A stretch of DNA of 64,000 nt from Pycnopodia helianthoides. Taxonomy: Eukaryota > Echinodermata > Asteroidea > Forcipulatida > Asteriidae. Under the pieces are notes generated by a model that saw only the letters and a program-made list of their open reading frames with translations, was not told the DNA's origin and ran no database searches. Location of the stretch: contig CM063251.1 of NCBI GenBank assembly GCA_032158295.1, positions 11,633,016 to 11,697,015 on the forward strand, written 5' to 3'. Made by a program: the position numbers and the translations under genes. Every line of letters starts with the position of its first letter. Positions within the stretch are counted from its first letter, which is position 1. Below, one piece after another: positions 1 to 12,200 of the stretch.

Positions 1-39
1 AGATAGATCTGTTCAAAGTGGACGAAGCAAGAAACGAAG
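1..39 (+). CDS. NOX5: NOX5 exon, partial (N-terminal, before EF-hands)
   Basis: The window opens inside an exon ending AACGAAG|GTGAGT. Read from base 2 it is open ([12 protein letters not shown]) and leaves two bases (AG) that complete a Ser codon with the first base of the next exon. The phase fit and good donor support it; so short a piece cannot be proven coding. Confidence 0.5.
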
Positions 40-3000
40 GTGAGTTTTTGTTTTTATGAAAATTGCTTTATTTTGATGTGCACTTTTTGCTATTAATACG
101 ATACTATGGGATAGGGTTAGGGTTTCATTTCATTTCATTTATTTCATTTATTAATTTCACAGGTAAAAATGCAAATACAACACAGAATTAGAACGAAAAA
201 AAAGAAAAGAAAACAAATACATATATATATGAGAGAAAAACAAAACTAACAAAAGTAGCACCCCTGATGGATTTTAAGAAAAGTAAACTAAATTACTATC
301 AAGTTAATCTCCTGATGCCACAATTTACAGAAACATACAGAATGGACATGGCTTATAGTATAAAAATATGAGAACTACATGTAGCCTAATAAAAACTATA
401 ATAGCACATAATAGGCATTTTAAAATACAAACTACGTAAAAGAGAGAATCAGGTTATTTACAATGTAAAAAGCACTAGAATAAAAACATTCAGCAAGGTA
501 TTTGTATGGGCATGGCAATAATTTTAAACAGTTTTGGTCAAGGGGACTTCCTGGCCAGGGACTAATAAATGATTGTTGAGTGAATTTGTAAAGGAGGATA
601 AACTATTGATAATTGTATCTTTAACGCAGGCCGGTAGTTCATCCCATAATCTTGGGAAGCTGTAAAAAAAGAGAGTGATGGGCAGCATTGGATCGAGCCC
701 GTTGATGGCAAAATTTAACAGATTCGATATGTCTACAATTAATGGGAATTAGAGTGTCAGTGTCAATGTCAAATTTGTTATATAAACATTTAATAACAAA
801 CGTTATTGAAAGAAAATGAACCCTGTTGATTAAAAGAGGCAGACCCAGCTTGACACACCTGTCTGAATACTCGATTTCATTGACAGAATTAATTAAAGCC
901 CTTCTCGGCAGACCCAAACAAAAACGGGTGAATCGCCTCTGTACCTTCTCTAGCGTTTTTTGCTGAGTCGAAAGAACAGGCCACCAGACTGGAGCTGCGT
1001 ATTCAAGTATGGGTCTGCTAATTGAGCGATAAAGTGAAGTCAGAATGGTAGGGTCTCTAGTTTTAACTACTCTACCAATAAATCCGTTGAGTCTAGTGGC
1101 TTTGGATGTGACTTTATTAACATGTGTTTTTCAGCTTAAATCCATAGAAATAATAACACCCAAGTATTTGTAATTATCCTCATTTTCTAAAGTGTTTTCA
1201 GCAATTTATACAGTGGTTTAGCAGGGTTTCTAGATCGGGTCACAGTCATTAATTTACATTTATTGATTTAAAGTCATACATTTAATCACCCAAATGTTTA
1301 TGTGCTGCAGGTCATCCTGGAGTGCCACTTCATCATCTTGATTTTTAATGACTCTATACAAGACAGTGTCATCTGCATACTGACGGAGATTATATTGAAT
1401 GCAAAGATATTGAAAAGTATAGGTGCAAGAACAGCATCCTGTGGCACGCCAGGATGAACTGCAGCCCAGTCAGATGATGAACCCATAAACTGAACCCGTT
1501 GTAATCTGTTTGAAAGATATGACTTAAACCAGTGCAACATTGAGCCACAAATACCGTATTTATGTAATTTATTCAATAGAACTTGGTGACTCAGTTTAGG
1601 GTTAGGGGTTCAGGGGCGGATCCAGGATTTTCCAAACGGGGGTGGGGCGTGAAAATTTACCAAGCAGCAATGGTGAATGCAATTTTTTTGTGGATCCTAC
1701 GAGCGCGTAACGCGAAGCCCTTACGACATGGGCCGGTTCCGGGGCCCGCTTAAATGCTCCGAAACAGTTAGGATTCTAGATGATCTGTGGTGCGATCCAT
1801 GCAATATCTGACCACTTTTGTTTTAGCAAGATCATTATTAAAACTTTATTTTTGAGTTGGGAGTCATTGATTTGAATCAGCCATCCTGAGTTATAAAAAT
1901 CAAAAATGCAGGCTACAATTAATACTTATTCAGGGGAAAAAAACTGTTGGGTGAGACAAACGATAGTGCAATTTTTAATATAATTAACCAAATAGGGTCT
2001 CTTTGTCTATAAGTTTTCACATACTTGAGGATTAGAATGTGACACAAAATATGTTACTGCTGATATAGTGATAAGAACAAGTTGTGCTTGTCTTCAGTGA
2101 CAGCGCGATCGAGCAACAATAACATTAATGTACGAAAATGTGAGGGTAGGCCAAGAGGCCTAGCCCCCTCCCCCAGCCCTGCATCGGTGTACTATATGCA
2201 CTATTGATAACTAACCGTTAGAAAGAAGCACAACAGATATAAACCCTCTTTCTTGAATACGAAACAAATCTGTGATTTTCTGAACAGAGTGAGACACGAT
2301 TATACGATGCTATGATTATATGATGCTACATGTATGTCTTCACTAGCCCCATATAGGGTCAATCCACTTCGTTCGTATCCTTGCCAATTGGGCCTAGCAC
2401 CATTGCAATCCTTTTTTTGTGCCCGATGTAATTAATCCGGGTTATAAAACTTACCGATCAAATGCTAGTGTATGCCTACTTGAAGAAAACCCTAAACTGC
2501 TAAACTTTTTTTTTAACATCACGAATTTTGGGGGAAAATTGATTACCTTTCGAGTCGCGAGAGTGAATTTTTTGATCACGTATTAACAACTTGCGCGAGA
2601 ATCATACTAGTTGGGTTCCCTGAACAATTTCACAACATTTATACGATCTAATGGGGGCCAGACTGATTTACATAACGCGCTGAGCATAATATCTTTTGCG
2701 CAGACGGGCTTAAGATGCGCACCGCATTACACGTATTTCACAAAACCTTGATGGCGCGCTGATTGAATCAGTCTGGTCCCCATTAAATATCAGCAGTTGA
2801 TCGTATAATTGTTGTGGATTGTTGAGGGAACCTGACAATGGTTTTCGCGCAAGTAAATAATATGTGGTAAAAAAAATCACACTCGCGATTCGAAAAGCAA
2901 ACAATTTTTCTAAAATATCTGTGATGTTTTTAGAAAAAACAATTAAGCATTAAAGGCTTTTTACAGTATCATTCGATCAGTAAGTTTCTTAACCCGGCTT

Positions 3001-6000
3001 AAAAATTAAATCGGGCACAAAAATAGGAATGCAATGGTGCTAGAGCCAACGATACAAAGTGGATTGGCCCTATTCATGGGGCTATGTCTTCAACTTTTAA
3101 ATCTTAATATTGGTTTCCGGAGTTCATATTGTAATGATCACATTGTGTTTAGCGCGCGCGTGCTGACCTACAACCAGAAACTTCTTTGCTGAGGTGGTAT
3201 GGTCGACTCACGCTGCGGGTGCATGATCTTCACGCCCCCGGACCCCGCGCCCCGCATTTGCAGATGTTTCGCGCTTATGTTCAGCGTGTGAGAAAAACAA
3301 TATTAGTAGCCTTTTTGAAGAGAAAAAATAGGTAGGGTCTATGTCATTAACTTTGTCTCTCCCTCATTTTTCCCCTTGATGTTTTTTTTTTTTTTTTCTC
3401 AAGCAAAAGGGGGGGGGGCGTGCGCCCCACGCCCCCCCCCTGTATCTGCCCTGGGGTTAATCCTATAGGGGAGGCGCTTAGTGAACCATAGTTTTTTAAA
3501 GTGACCTTTCATGCCGAACTGTGTCAGAGACACTGGGGCCAGTCTGCCCCTCTTTTACCACTGTTTCCATTGAAACGCATTCAAGCTACACATGAAACCG
3601 TTGACACCACTGGAATGTGAACGCTCCTGCTTATAACACAAAGAAAAAGAGTAAAGTGCATCGGGCCATACGGCCCACCACCCACTTCAGCACTAACCAT
3701 TCAATATCCTTCACACGAAGCGGATTTTGTTATCAGTTGGAGTTTGACGCATCAGGGTTAGTATCAATCTCGGCGTAGGCCTACCCGTCGAGTACTTTAA
3801 ACACAAAATGTCCAAATAGGTCACATTCACATTATGAACATTCTCCAGATGCAACCAGCGGATACAGCTTTGTTTTTTCTTTTCTACGTCCAACATAAAC
3901 ATGTTTAGTATACGGACATTGTTAAGATATCCAGCATGCTCTAGAATTGAGTAACAAACATCGAAATCAGGAAGGGGATAGTTATCTCTTTGAGGCAACA
4001 GGGGCTAGGTTCGATCTGCAACTAAGATGCTTGTGGGCTCCCCCCCCCCCCGCTCTCTCTGCATGGCTTGGAAATACTCGCATGTTTCTAAACCTGCCCG
4101 TAAGGATAATGACAAATACAACTATAGTTTGTTCAATTTAATTCGTCATGCAACAGACATTGGGCTTCCAGTACCTTAAGTGCTTAACCCTAAGACCCAT
4201 TATGAACTTGTTATTACATGTTAACCTCTATAAGTGAACTAAAAGTCATACATCGCAACCTTTCCCAACTTGCAAACTCATTGAGGGATGCACTTTAAAG
4301 TTCGTGCCTCGATATTTTTTGTGACTTTGTTGGAGACGCTAAATTTGAAGTGAAAATTGATGCCAATGTTTGATTCTGTGGTGTCTTTTTAAAGCTACCA
4401 ATCTTATGGTGGTGGTTAAAAAAATAATAAAAAAACTCTTTTTTTTCCAGTGATGATCAGATTGTTGACTCCAAATGGCTTCAGCGTGCTAAGTCTCGGT
4501 TCGCAGAAATTGCAGGAAAAGATTCAGACATTGACAGGGAAAGCTTCAAGAAGGCCTTAGGTATACGAAATGTAAGTAAATGAAAACATTCTGTTCCGAA
4601 GTGGTTAAAGAAAACAACGATGTTCAAAAAGCTATCGTTTGGACACTACACATTTTAAACTCGTGTAAACAAATTTTAATTGCCAGAAAGATCCTACACA
4701 ATTCTACACAATTTTCTTACAATCCCTCCCAATAAAGGCCTCGATGAAAAAAGGTTTAATGCAAGTTAAAGACATCAACCATATTTCCATTTTACAATAT
4801 TTTCAATAAAATATCATTGTACATCCCAAGGACAGTAGTATGACCAACTCATTTTGCTAATCAGTTATTCATGATTATGAAATATTTATATATGCAATTT
4901 CTCTTAACCAATCACCGTAGATATTAGACTCTTCAATATTCAGATTGGTAATACTGTCTGGCAAATAGGCCTATTTATTTTAATTTGACAATGGAAAATG
5001 ACATGACAAGTTATGACAAAACACAATATAGGCCTGGCTATGCATGATTGAATTTTGAGGTAGGCTAGCCCACTTCTGTGGCCGAAAGATCTGAATCCTT
5101 GATCGTTTGGCCACAGCAGTGAAGCTAGGGGTACGTAGGAATCGTCCGTGTCCGCGAATGAAAACCCCGTGTGTCTATACACACCTGTGGGGAGATTTGC
5201 AAATACATATTTACGTTCCAATACATTTCTAAATCAGTGTCATGCTATTACAGGTCACGCTATTAGTAATAGCATGACACTGCTATGGCTTCAGTTCACC
5301 GAAAATTTTCATTTGATGAGCAGCAAAGCTAATTAATGCTTTTCTGAAATGATATGTCGTCTGCACTGGTGGTACTGGTGGTGGTAGTCGCCATCCAATT
5401 TTCATCAAACGTTCATTTGACGTCGTGCAAGTAACTGTGTCTTCTTATTGGCCAACATCAAAACGAGCAAATGCATTATGCACAACATTTCTCCAACCAA
5501 AATCGGTAGCAAAAGGTAAAGAGAAACATAAAACCCCCAGACAAGTTGGTAAGGCGCTTCGCGTCTTCGCCGCTCGCGACGGTCTTTTTTCGTGCGTGAT
5601 ATCTTGAGGTGCCGCCTGCGCCTTGGCTAAAGGCTAACCCTAACTAAAGGCGGTCATTGCATTGCATCATAAGCATAGTGATACGTAATAGAATTTGTCA
5701 ATGCATTTGGATATAAACAGGTGCCGAAGTATTTGCACACGAATAAAAAAGTATTATCTTGACCTTGATTATTTTGAAATCAACTCCGAGTTTATTTTTA
5801 GTCGAGAATCAGTACGTGACTTCGAGTACAAGTAATTTGTAATAGTCGAGTACGGGCTTCGAGGATAAAAAACGGTACTAAAATACGAGTACCGAGTACG
5901 AGTACTACAACACTGGAGCCAATGTCACAAACACCGCATTTCTAGTTATTGTTATTCCTTCCCCTTACTGCAGGTGTTTTTTGCGGATCGTTTCTTTGAC

Positions 6001-6190
6001 ATGTTTGATGATGACAAAAGTGGTACGATATCACTGTCCGAGATGATGGATGGTTTATTCCTCCTAAACGAAGGTACAAAGGAAGAAAAAATCAGATTCT
6101 TCTTTGACGTGTACGATTTGGATCGTAAGTATGAGCATTTTATTTCTGAAGGTGTCAGGGCCTAAATTATTCTTAAAGGTAGGGTCATAG

Positions 6191-6224
<34 letters not shown>

Positions 6225-9200
6225 TTCTTTTTGACGTAATGCTTATTTAAAGGCAAGATTATATTTAAAAAAAAAAAAAAAAAAAGTCACATGACTGTGA
6301 AAGTTTCAGCTGAGAAAACAGCAAACAAACTGTCACGGTGGTTTTCACAAGAACGTCGAATCCAGCCAAGTGTGGCGAGGTGACAGCGAGTTGGGTATAC
6401 CGGGGGAGATGGGACACGGGGTAAAATGGGACAATGCTTATAAGATCAACTTGAACGAAATCACCAAAACAAATTTGGCCCTTTACATTGTTTATTGTGT
6501 GTTTAGTTACTATTTGGTCGTTAGTTTGAAGTTTTCTTTGCTGAAATTCTGCTGAAATTCTGCTGAAATTTGATCGGAAAAACTAGCCTCCCCCCCTTGT
6601 TTGATTTTTTTACTAGTGTTTTTTCCGCCGTTGACGGCGCCCTCGCACGATACGTCATACTGCGGAGTGAGTGAAGGTTGTTTATCTTCGTTTGCATGCA
6701 TTTACCATTTGTCTTGTTTGGGTCACATCACATTACCGATTTTTTTCATGCTTTTTATCAACAACGTGTGAAAGTTTTTATCAAGCCTGGCCCGTGTACT
6801 GTCGGTGGATGCAACAGAAACAGCAAATTAATCCGGAGGTTCGTTTTTTTAATTTTCCGAGGAATCTGGCAATCTCAAAAGAGTGGGTGAAATTTGTAAA
6901 CACTCGAAAGAATTTCACGTTTCCGCGGTCGAATGGACCATGATTTGTTCAGCACACTTCACGGAAGACCGCAGAGAATCGTCCAGTCAAATAATGGCAA
7001 ACATGGGTTTACAGTCTAAACATCAGTTGACGCAGGGCTCGGTGCCAACCTTGATGGCTTGAAAGCACCGAATATCGAGGGTTGTTGTGCGAGTACTCGT
7101 GGAGGTGGGGCTGCAAGATTGAAAGTTTTGCAGAATATTGTTTTAAATCCTGGGCCAAAAAGGTAGCTAGTATCTATTACACATTAAAAAAAAAAAAAAA
7201 AAAAAAAACGCTTGTCCTGCATGTTTTTGAAAGGGGTGATATGTCGAGAGGCATGAATTATTATGTATATATTATGTAACCTTGTTCAAAATCAAACTGG
7301 AAGAGGCCGATAGAGAAGGAGGAAAAGAATGGTGTTTGGGAAAGTCCGGGGGGTAATAAATTAATTTGTAGCTGAATAACATGACTAGTAATACACGTTT
7401 TGTTTCTTTCAGTTTTTGACAATTTATTTGCCAGTCCTTGGAACAAAAATAGTTCTATTTTAAAAGATACACACTTAGTACAACTGTATTTACTTTAATT
7501 GTTTTTTACTGGGAGTATTCATTTGTTGGCAAGTTAATTACTGTACCCATATTTAGACCATGTCATGTACATGTATATACACGTATACCAGGCCACTTTC
7601 TGCAGGCGAGATTCTTTGCTGATATGTCAAGAAACAATAAAAAATAAAAACTGCCAACAGCACAAATTATGATGCTTTTCAATTGCATGTACATGTACAT
7701 GTATACACCAAACACCTGCCAGTAATTGGACTGTCTTGCTCTCTGTAAGGTCAAAGGTCACATGGTTTTATTTGCTACAGTGAAGACCTAATAATTAAAA
7801 CTGGAAATTACAATGGATGATTCAAGGGAAGTTGAAATTGGTGTGATTTGAGGTTCTAAGTGAAGATGGTAACAAACAGTAGGGCCTACATAAAGTCTGC
7901 AGTGAACCTTCATGGTAAAACAATAAAGTGGCAAGTTTCATTCAAGTAGGCCTATGTACACACATGTATGTTTCGAATTACTCTATTTTTATTATATTGT
8001 AAAACAAAAATCTAATTTTGTTTAAAAACCATAACTCAACAGCTGATGCCAAACATTTAATGATGTTTATTAATTAATTTGTTAAGGTTGTATATTGGTT
8101 TGCATATTCATATTCAAACATGTGCACTTAAACAGCTAGACCAGAGTGGTGATTTTGTCATGAAAACCATTGCTGCAAAAAGTATATTTAAAGTAAAACA
8201 AATAGCACTTGAGAAAATAATGTTAAAGACCATATCTCATTTTGCAAAAATTAAGTGACATTATCTCTTCCATGAAGAAGTTATTATTAAAATTATTGTC
8301 AAGGTTTTTCAGTGATTCGACTGTGGCTTCATGATGACAGACCATAGTGCAAACAATTACATGTATACAAGTTGGCCTAATCCAGTGGTGGATACAAAAA
8401 TCCCTTATACTGTCCATTAGGGTTCGGGTAGGTCCTACGGATTGCCTCCATTGCACAGGAGGGTAGAGGTACTCGATTGAAACGCCCAAGATAACCCCAG
8501 CACCACCTCACAACTTGTCGATATCCAACATGTCAATATTTTCTGGAGAGAAAAAAAGAGAGAAAAAAATCACATGTAAAATAATAGAACTTAATCAAAA
8601 AGTAAATCCAACAGTGACAGCCTTAAATGCAGTGACAATGATTGATCAAGTTTTAAAGTCTTGTTGAAATGCATGATTTTATTGGGTTAATCTTGTTTTC
8701 ATGAGAGCATTCGTAGATATTTCTTGGGACTGAGCCAACTTTTTACCAACACAACATTTTTAGTGACTCAAAAAGCTAGTCAGTGTATATCACAGCAATA
8801 AAATCTCCAGTGGCCTCACAGGCACCACAACTTGGAAGTTTAGAAAACAACATTTATCAAGTCTATATACACGTACCTGTATATAATGCACATTTTTATA
8901 GTCAACATACTTACTGGTCAATTGTACCTTCAACTAAATCTCTACCATAGAAAGCTCTGTACTGAAGGTATGCAGTTGCAAGCACACTGCTTCAAACCAA
9001 TCGTGGGTGGACCTGTACATTGGTTTGGGTCATTCATGTCAATGTTTAGTTGTCGCATCATGCTTTCTGTTTTTGCGACTTCCTTGCAGCAGATGTAATT
9101 TACCATCAATGGCTGAACAACACAGGGTCCACACGAATACCTGTATAGATAATAATTTTAACAATGTTATCTATAGGGGGCATAATTGCTTATTATACTC

Positions 9201-12200
9201 TGCTTAAAAATTGATTATGGAAGATGGGGGTAAAAACAGTACAGAATATGACCTAATTTCATGGCAACACTTATAAGTTACTGCAAACCACTCTACTCTC
9301 TTGGTTGGCTGTGCTAGTTTTGTAAAGTAAGTCAAAACCACAGCATCGGCTTCGTTTAGCCTACATCAGCCTTTTTGAAGCCATAGCGCCAGTGGTGTTT
9401 TAAAGGGGGGGGGGGGGCACGTGCCACAATTGATGTCTGTGCCCTCCAACCCCCGTTTGAAATCTGGACTTTTAAGATATAGAATTACTCAAATAAAAAG
9501 TTACATTTTATGAACTTTTACATGTATGTAGTATTTTCAAAATCATTTTTCTATTTATATGCAGAGGTTTTTACATCCACAGCAGATTATTGCTGAAAGG
9601 GGCCATGTTTAGGAAAAGTCCAAACAGAAACTACAGTTTTGAATGGGCCGTGTCCCCCTCCCCCCTGGAGGTGCACCCCCTTGAGCCCCCCCCCCCTTAA
9701 ATTATACCCTAGTAGCACACATTTTCCAAAATGTGACAGAGCCCAGGCCGGAGCCTATGTGAAGCCATGTACAGTTACACAATTGCAAATGTCAACAGTA
9801 AAAACAAAGCGATGAATTGTCTAAGTGGTGTGGGGGTCCCAAAATTAATAAACCATTAAAATTTTCATTGGATCATAGATAAACTGTGACAGAACGTGAT
9901 ACTCGATTCTATTTCATCGTCTTGTAATGTACAAGTAGTATTGGGACGATAACAATTAAAAGTTAAATTGTGTATTTTCAAAACACAATCAGAATGCTCG
10001 ACTTTGGGTTAGCGTTCACACTTTGACATAGTACACAATTGGTTCAATAACAAGAACCACTGAATGTCCTGGGGTCGATTTCACAAAACCCTTCCTAACT
10101 TAGGACTAGTCCTATAGGCAATGCTAAGAGATAGGACCAGTCTTAAGTTAAGACCAGTTACTGGTCCTAACTTCAGATAAGACTAGTCTTATCTCTTTGT
10201 GAAATCGGCCTCAGTACAACTACATGTAGTACTGTATTTTTTTTAATACACATACACCTGACAAATACACATACACATACAAATGTACACGATCATTTCT
10301 GGGGTAAACAAACCCGTCCGCATTGTGACGTCACAGTGCTGTTTCGATTCCTAGGTGCGTTTAGGGCCTTTTCGTGAAACTCGGCGCCTTTGCCCAGTGT
10401 ATTTCTACCTCATGGTGTAACACTGATCAAAATGTTTTGTTTACGTTATGAATTTTTGTTGTTGTTGGGTTACACTCATTGTGTATGTAATCATTATGCA
10501 CTCATTTACCTTTTTACAACAAAAAACCAACAATGTCAATTTCGTTCAAGTTGATCTTTAATTAATGTGTTTTCAAATATTTAAATAACAAATAATTTCT
10601 GGCAAGCCCCCTTAATTTTTTATGGTCACTAAATTGTGGAGTATTTAGTAGTCTATGACCCTACTTCAGAGGATAGAACAACATTAGTTTTTGAATGAGT
10701 ATTATTAGTCTCATGGTTAGTTTGTATAAACACATCATACATTTAACCTGAGGGAAATGTTTGTGGCTTAGCTTGGTTGGTGTCATTTCAGAAATTCTTA
10801 GAAACTCGTGAGCGTTTACCCCTAGGGCCTAAATGACGTCACTTCGCCTCGACATTGCCAAGTCTATATAATACACTTTTTTGTCTACAATTCTTGTTTG
10901 ACGTACTCAGTCAGTGTCATAAGAGGGAGTATGTACACTTAGGGCTTAACCAGGCCCGTAACCAGGAAAATAGAAAAGTTCACGTCGTAACTATGGACCT
11001 TAGTCTAGACATGGTCTCGCGACGGGCGGTGTTAATAACCCGCCCAAGTACTTTTTCTTTCACATTCGCCCCCCCCCCACAAAAAAAAAAAATAATAATA
11101 ACAATAATAATAATAATAATAATAAATAAAATAAATAAACAAAAATTAATAAAAAAATAAATAAAAAAATTCTGGTTACGGGCCTGGGCTTAACCCTTGA
11201 CCTAAAGTTCCACTCCGCCAGCCCCAGTCCCACAGACATAGTCAAAACCAGCCTGCACAAACTATTGGCATGCAAATACCCATTATTGCAACAGAACAGT
11301 GAAACTTAGTAGTCGACAAGGAATATACCCACACAGCACGATTGATAATGTAATAATGACATTTAGACACGGTGTGGCGGCAAAATTATGTATATGTTTA
11401 TGTATGCTTGTATCAACTAACATTACATTATCATAATGGACTTGTTTGTATCTCTGCATGGTCATGCAACCTGTAGAGAATGGTCACGCAACCCGTAGAT
11501 TCAATGAACAGCACATTGTTCAAGTCACCTTTCCACCACACAAATATCATAAAATGTTTAGCACAAGTATGCGTTTGGGACAGACAAATCTTGCCCAGCC
11601 AAAACAAGCTAATGGCCAAAATGCCGTGTAATGTACGTTGGTTTATGTTGGTTCCTGCCAGCGGCGGCACCAGACCTGTTAATCTGGGGGGGGGGGGGCT
11701 TAAATTTAAGGGGGGCAAACAAAAGTCTATAATGTACTGTATAAGCCGACAATTCACTCTAGAAATAAGATTTTGCACTGTTTGTGCGAACTGCGTGTAC
11801 AATGGCTGCTTACGGTTTGGGGCAGACAATGCATTTCTATTTATAGCAAGTTTCCAAGCTTGTACAGATAAATAAATCCACATTTTATTAACATTGCCGG
11901 AGATGGAAAGTGTATTGGGCTTTTTTGATGGTGCCAGCTAATTATGATGGATGAAATTGAGTTTATTATTTACAGCGCAAACGACATTGTAACAAATTGG
12001 GTGCAATGGTTTGGGATTAAACTCAATTTCCGCCATCGAGGAAAAAAACTGGGGGGGGGGGCAAACTGGGGGAAAAAAATAACTGGGGGCATTTGCCCCC
12101 CCCCCCCGTGCCCCCCCCCCCCCCCCCATTAGCGCCGCCGCTGGTTCCTGCTAGCTTTGTTGCTTATTAGCGCAGGGTGACTAAAGCGACGATTGCTGCA

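Larger units (their letters stand above)
6177..10670. mobile_element. decayed TIR-bounded DNA transposon with THAP and P2X7-type coding remnants
   Basis: The left end AGGTAGGGTCATAGA (about 6178-6192) is inverted at the right end (TCTATGACCCTAC, about 10653-10665). A second inverted match lies further in: AAGATCAACTTGAACGAAAT at 6442-6461 against ATTTCGTTCAAGTTGATCTT near 10538-10557. Inside are a broken THAP zinc finger on +, two exons of a broken P2X7-type intracellular domain on -, (GTT)n, A runs and a nested MITE at 10071-10211. THAP fingers occur in P and Kolobok transposases, so the THAP remnant is probably the transposase N-terminus; the target duplication is not readable. It occupies most of the intron between EF-hand exons 3 and 4. 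Confidence 0.55.

Noticed and set aside
113..124. Telomere-like AGGGTTAGGG here and at 1595-1610
   Set aside because: Only one or two units each; too short for telomeric repeat, and both sit at ends of mobile elements.
11431..11883. 150-codon ORF on - and 131-codon ORF on + over the same stretch
   Set aside because: They run across the boundary of the hAT MITE at 11659 and its G/C runs; no conserved motif.
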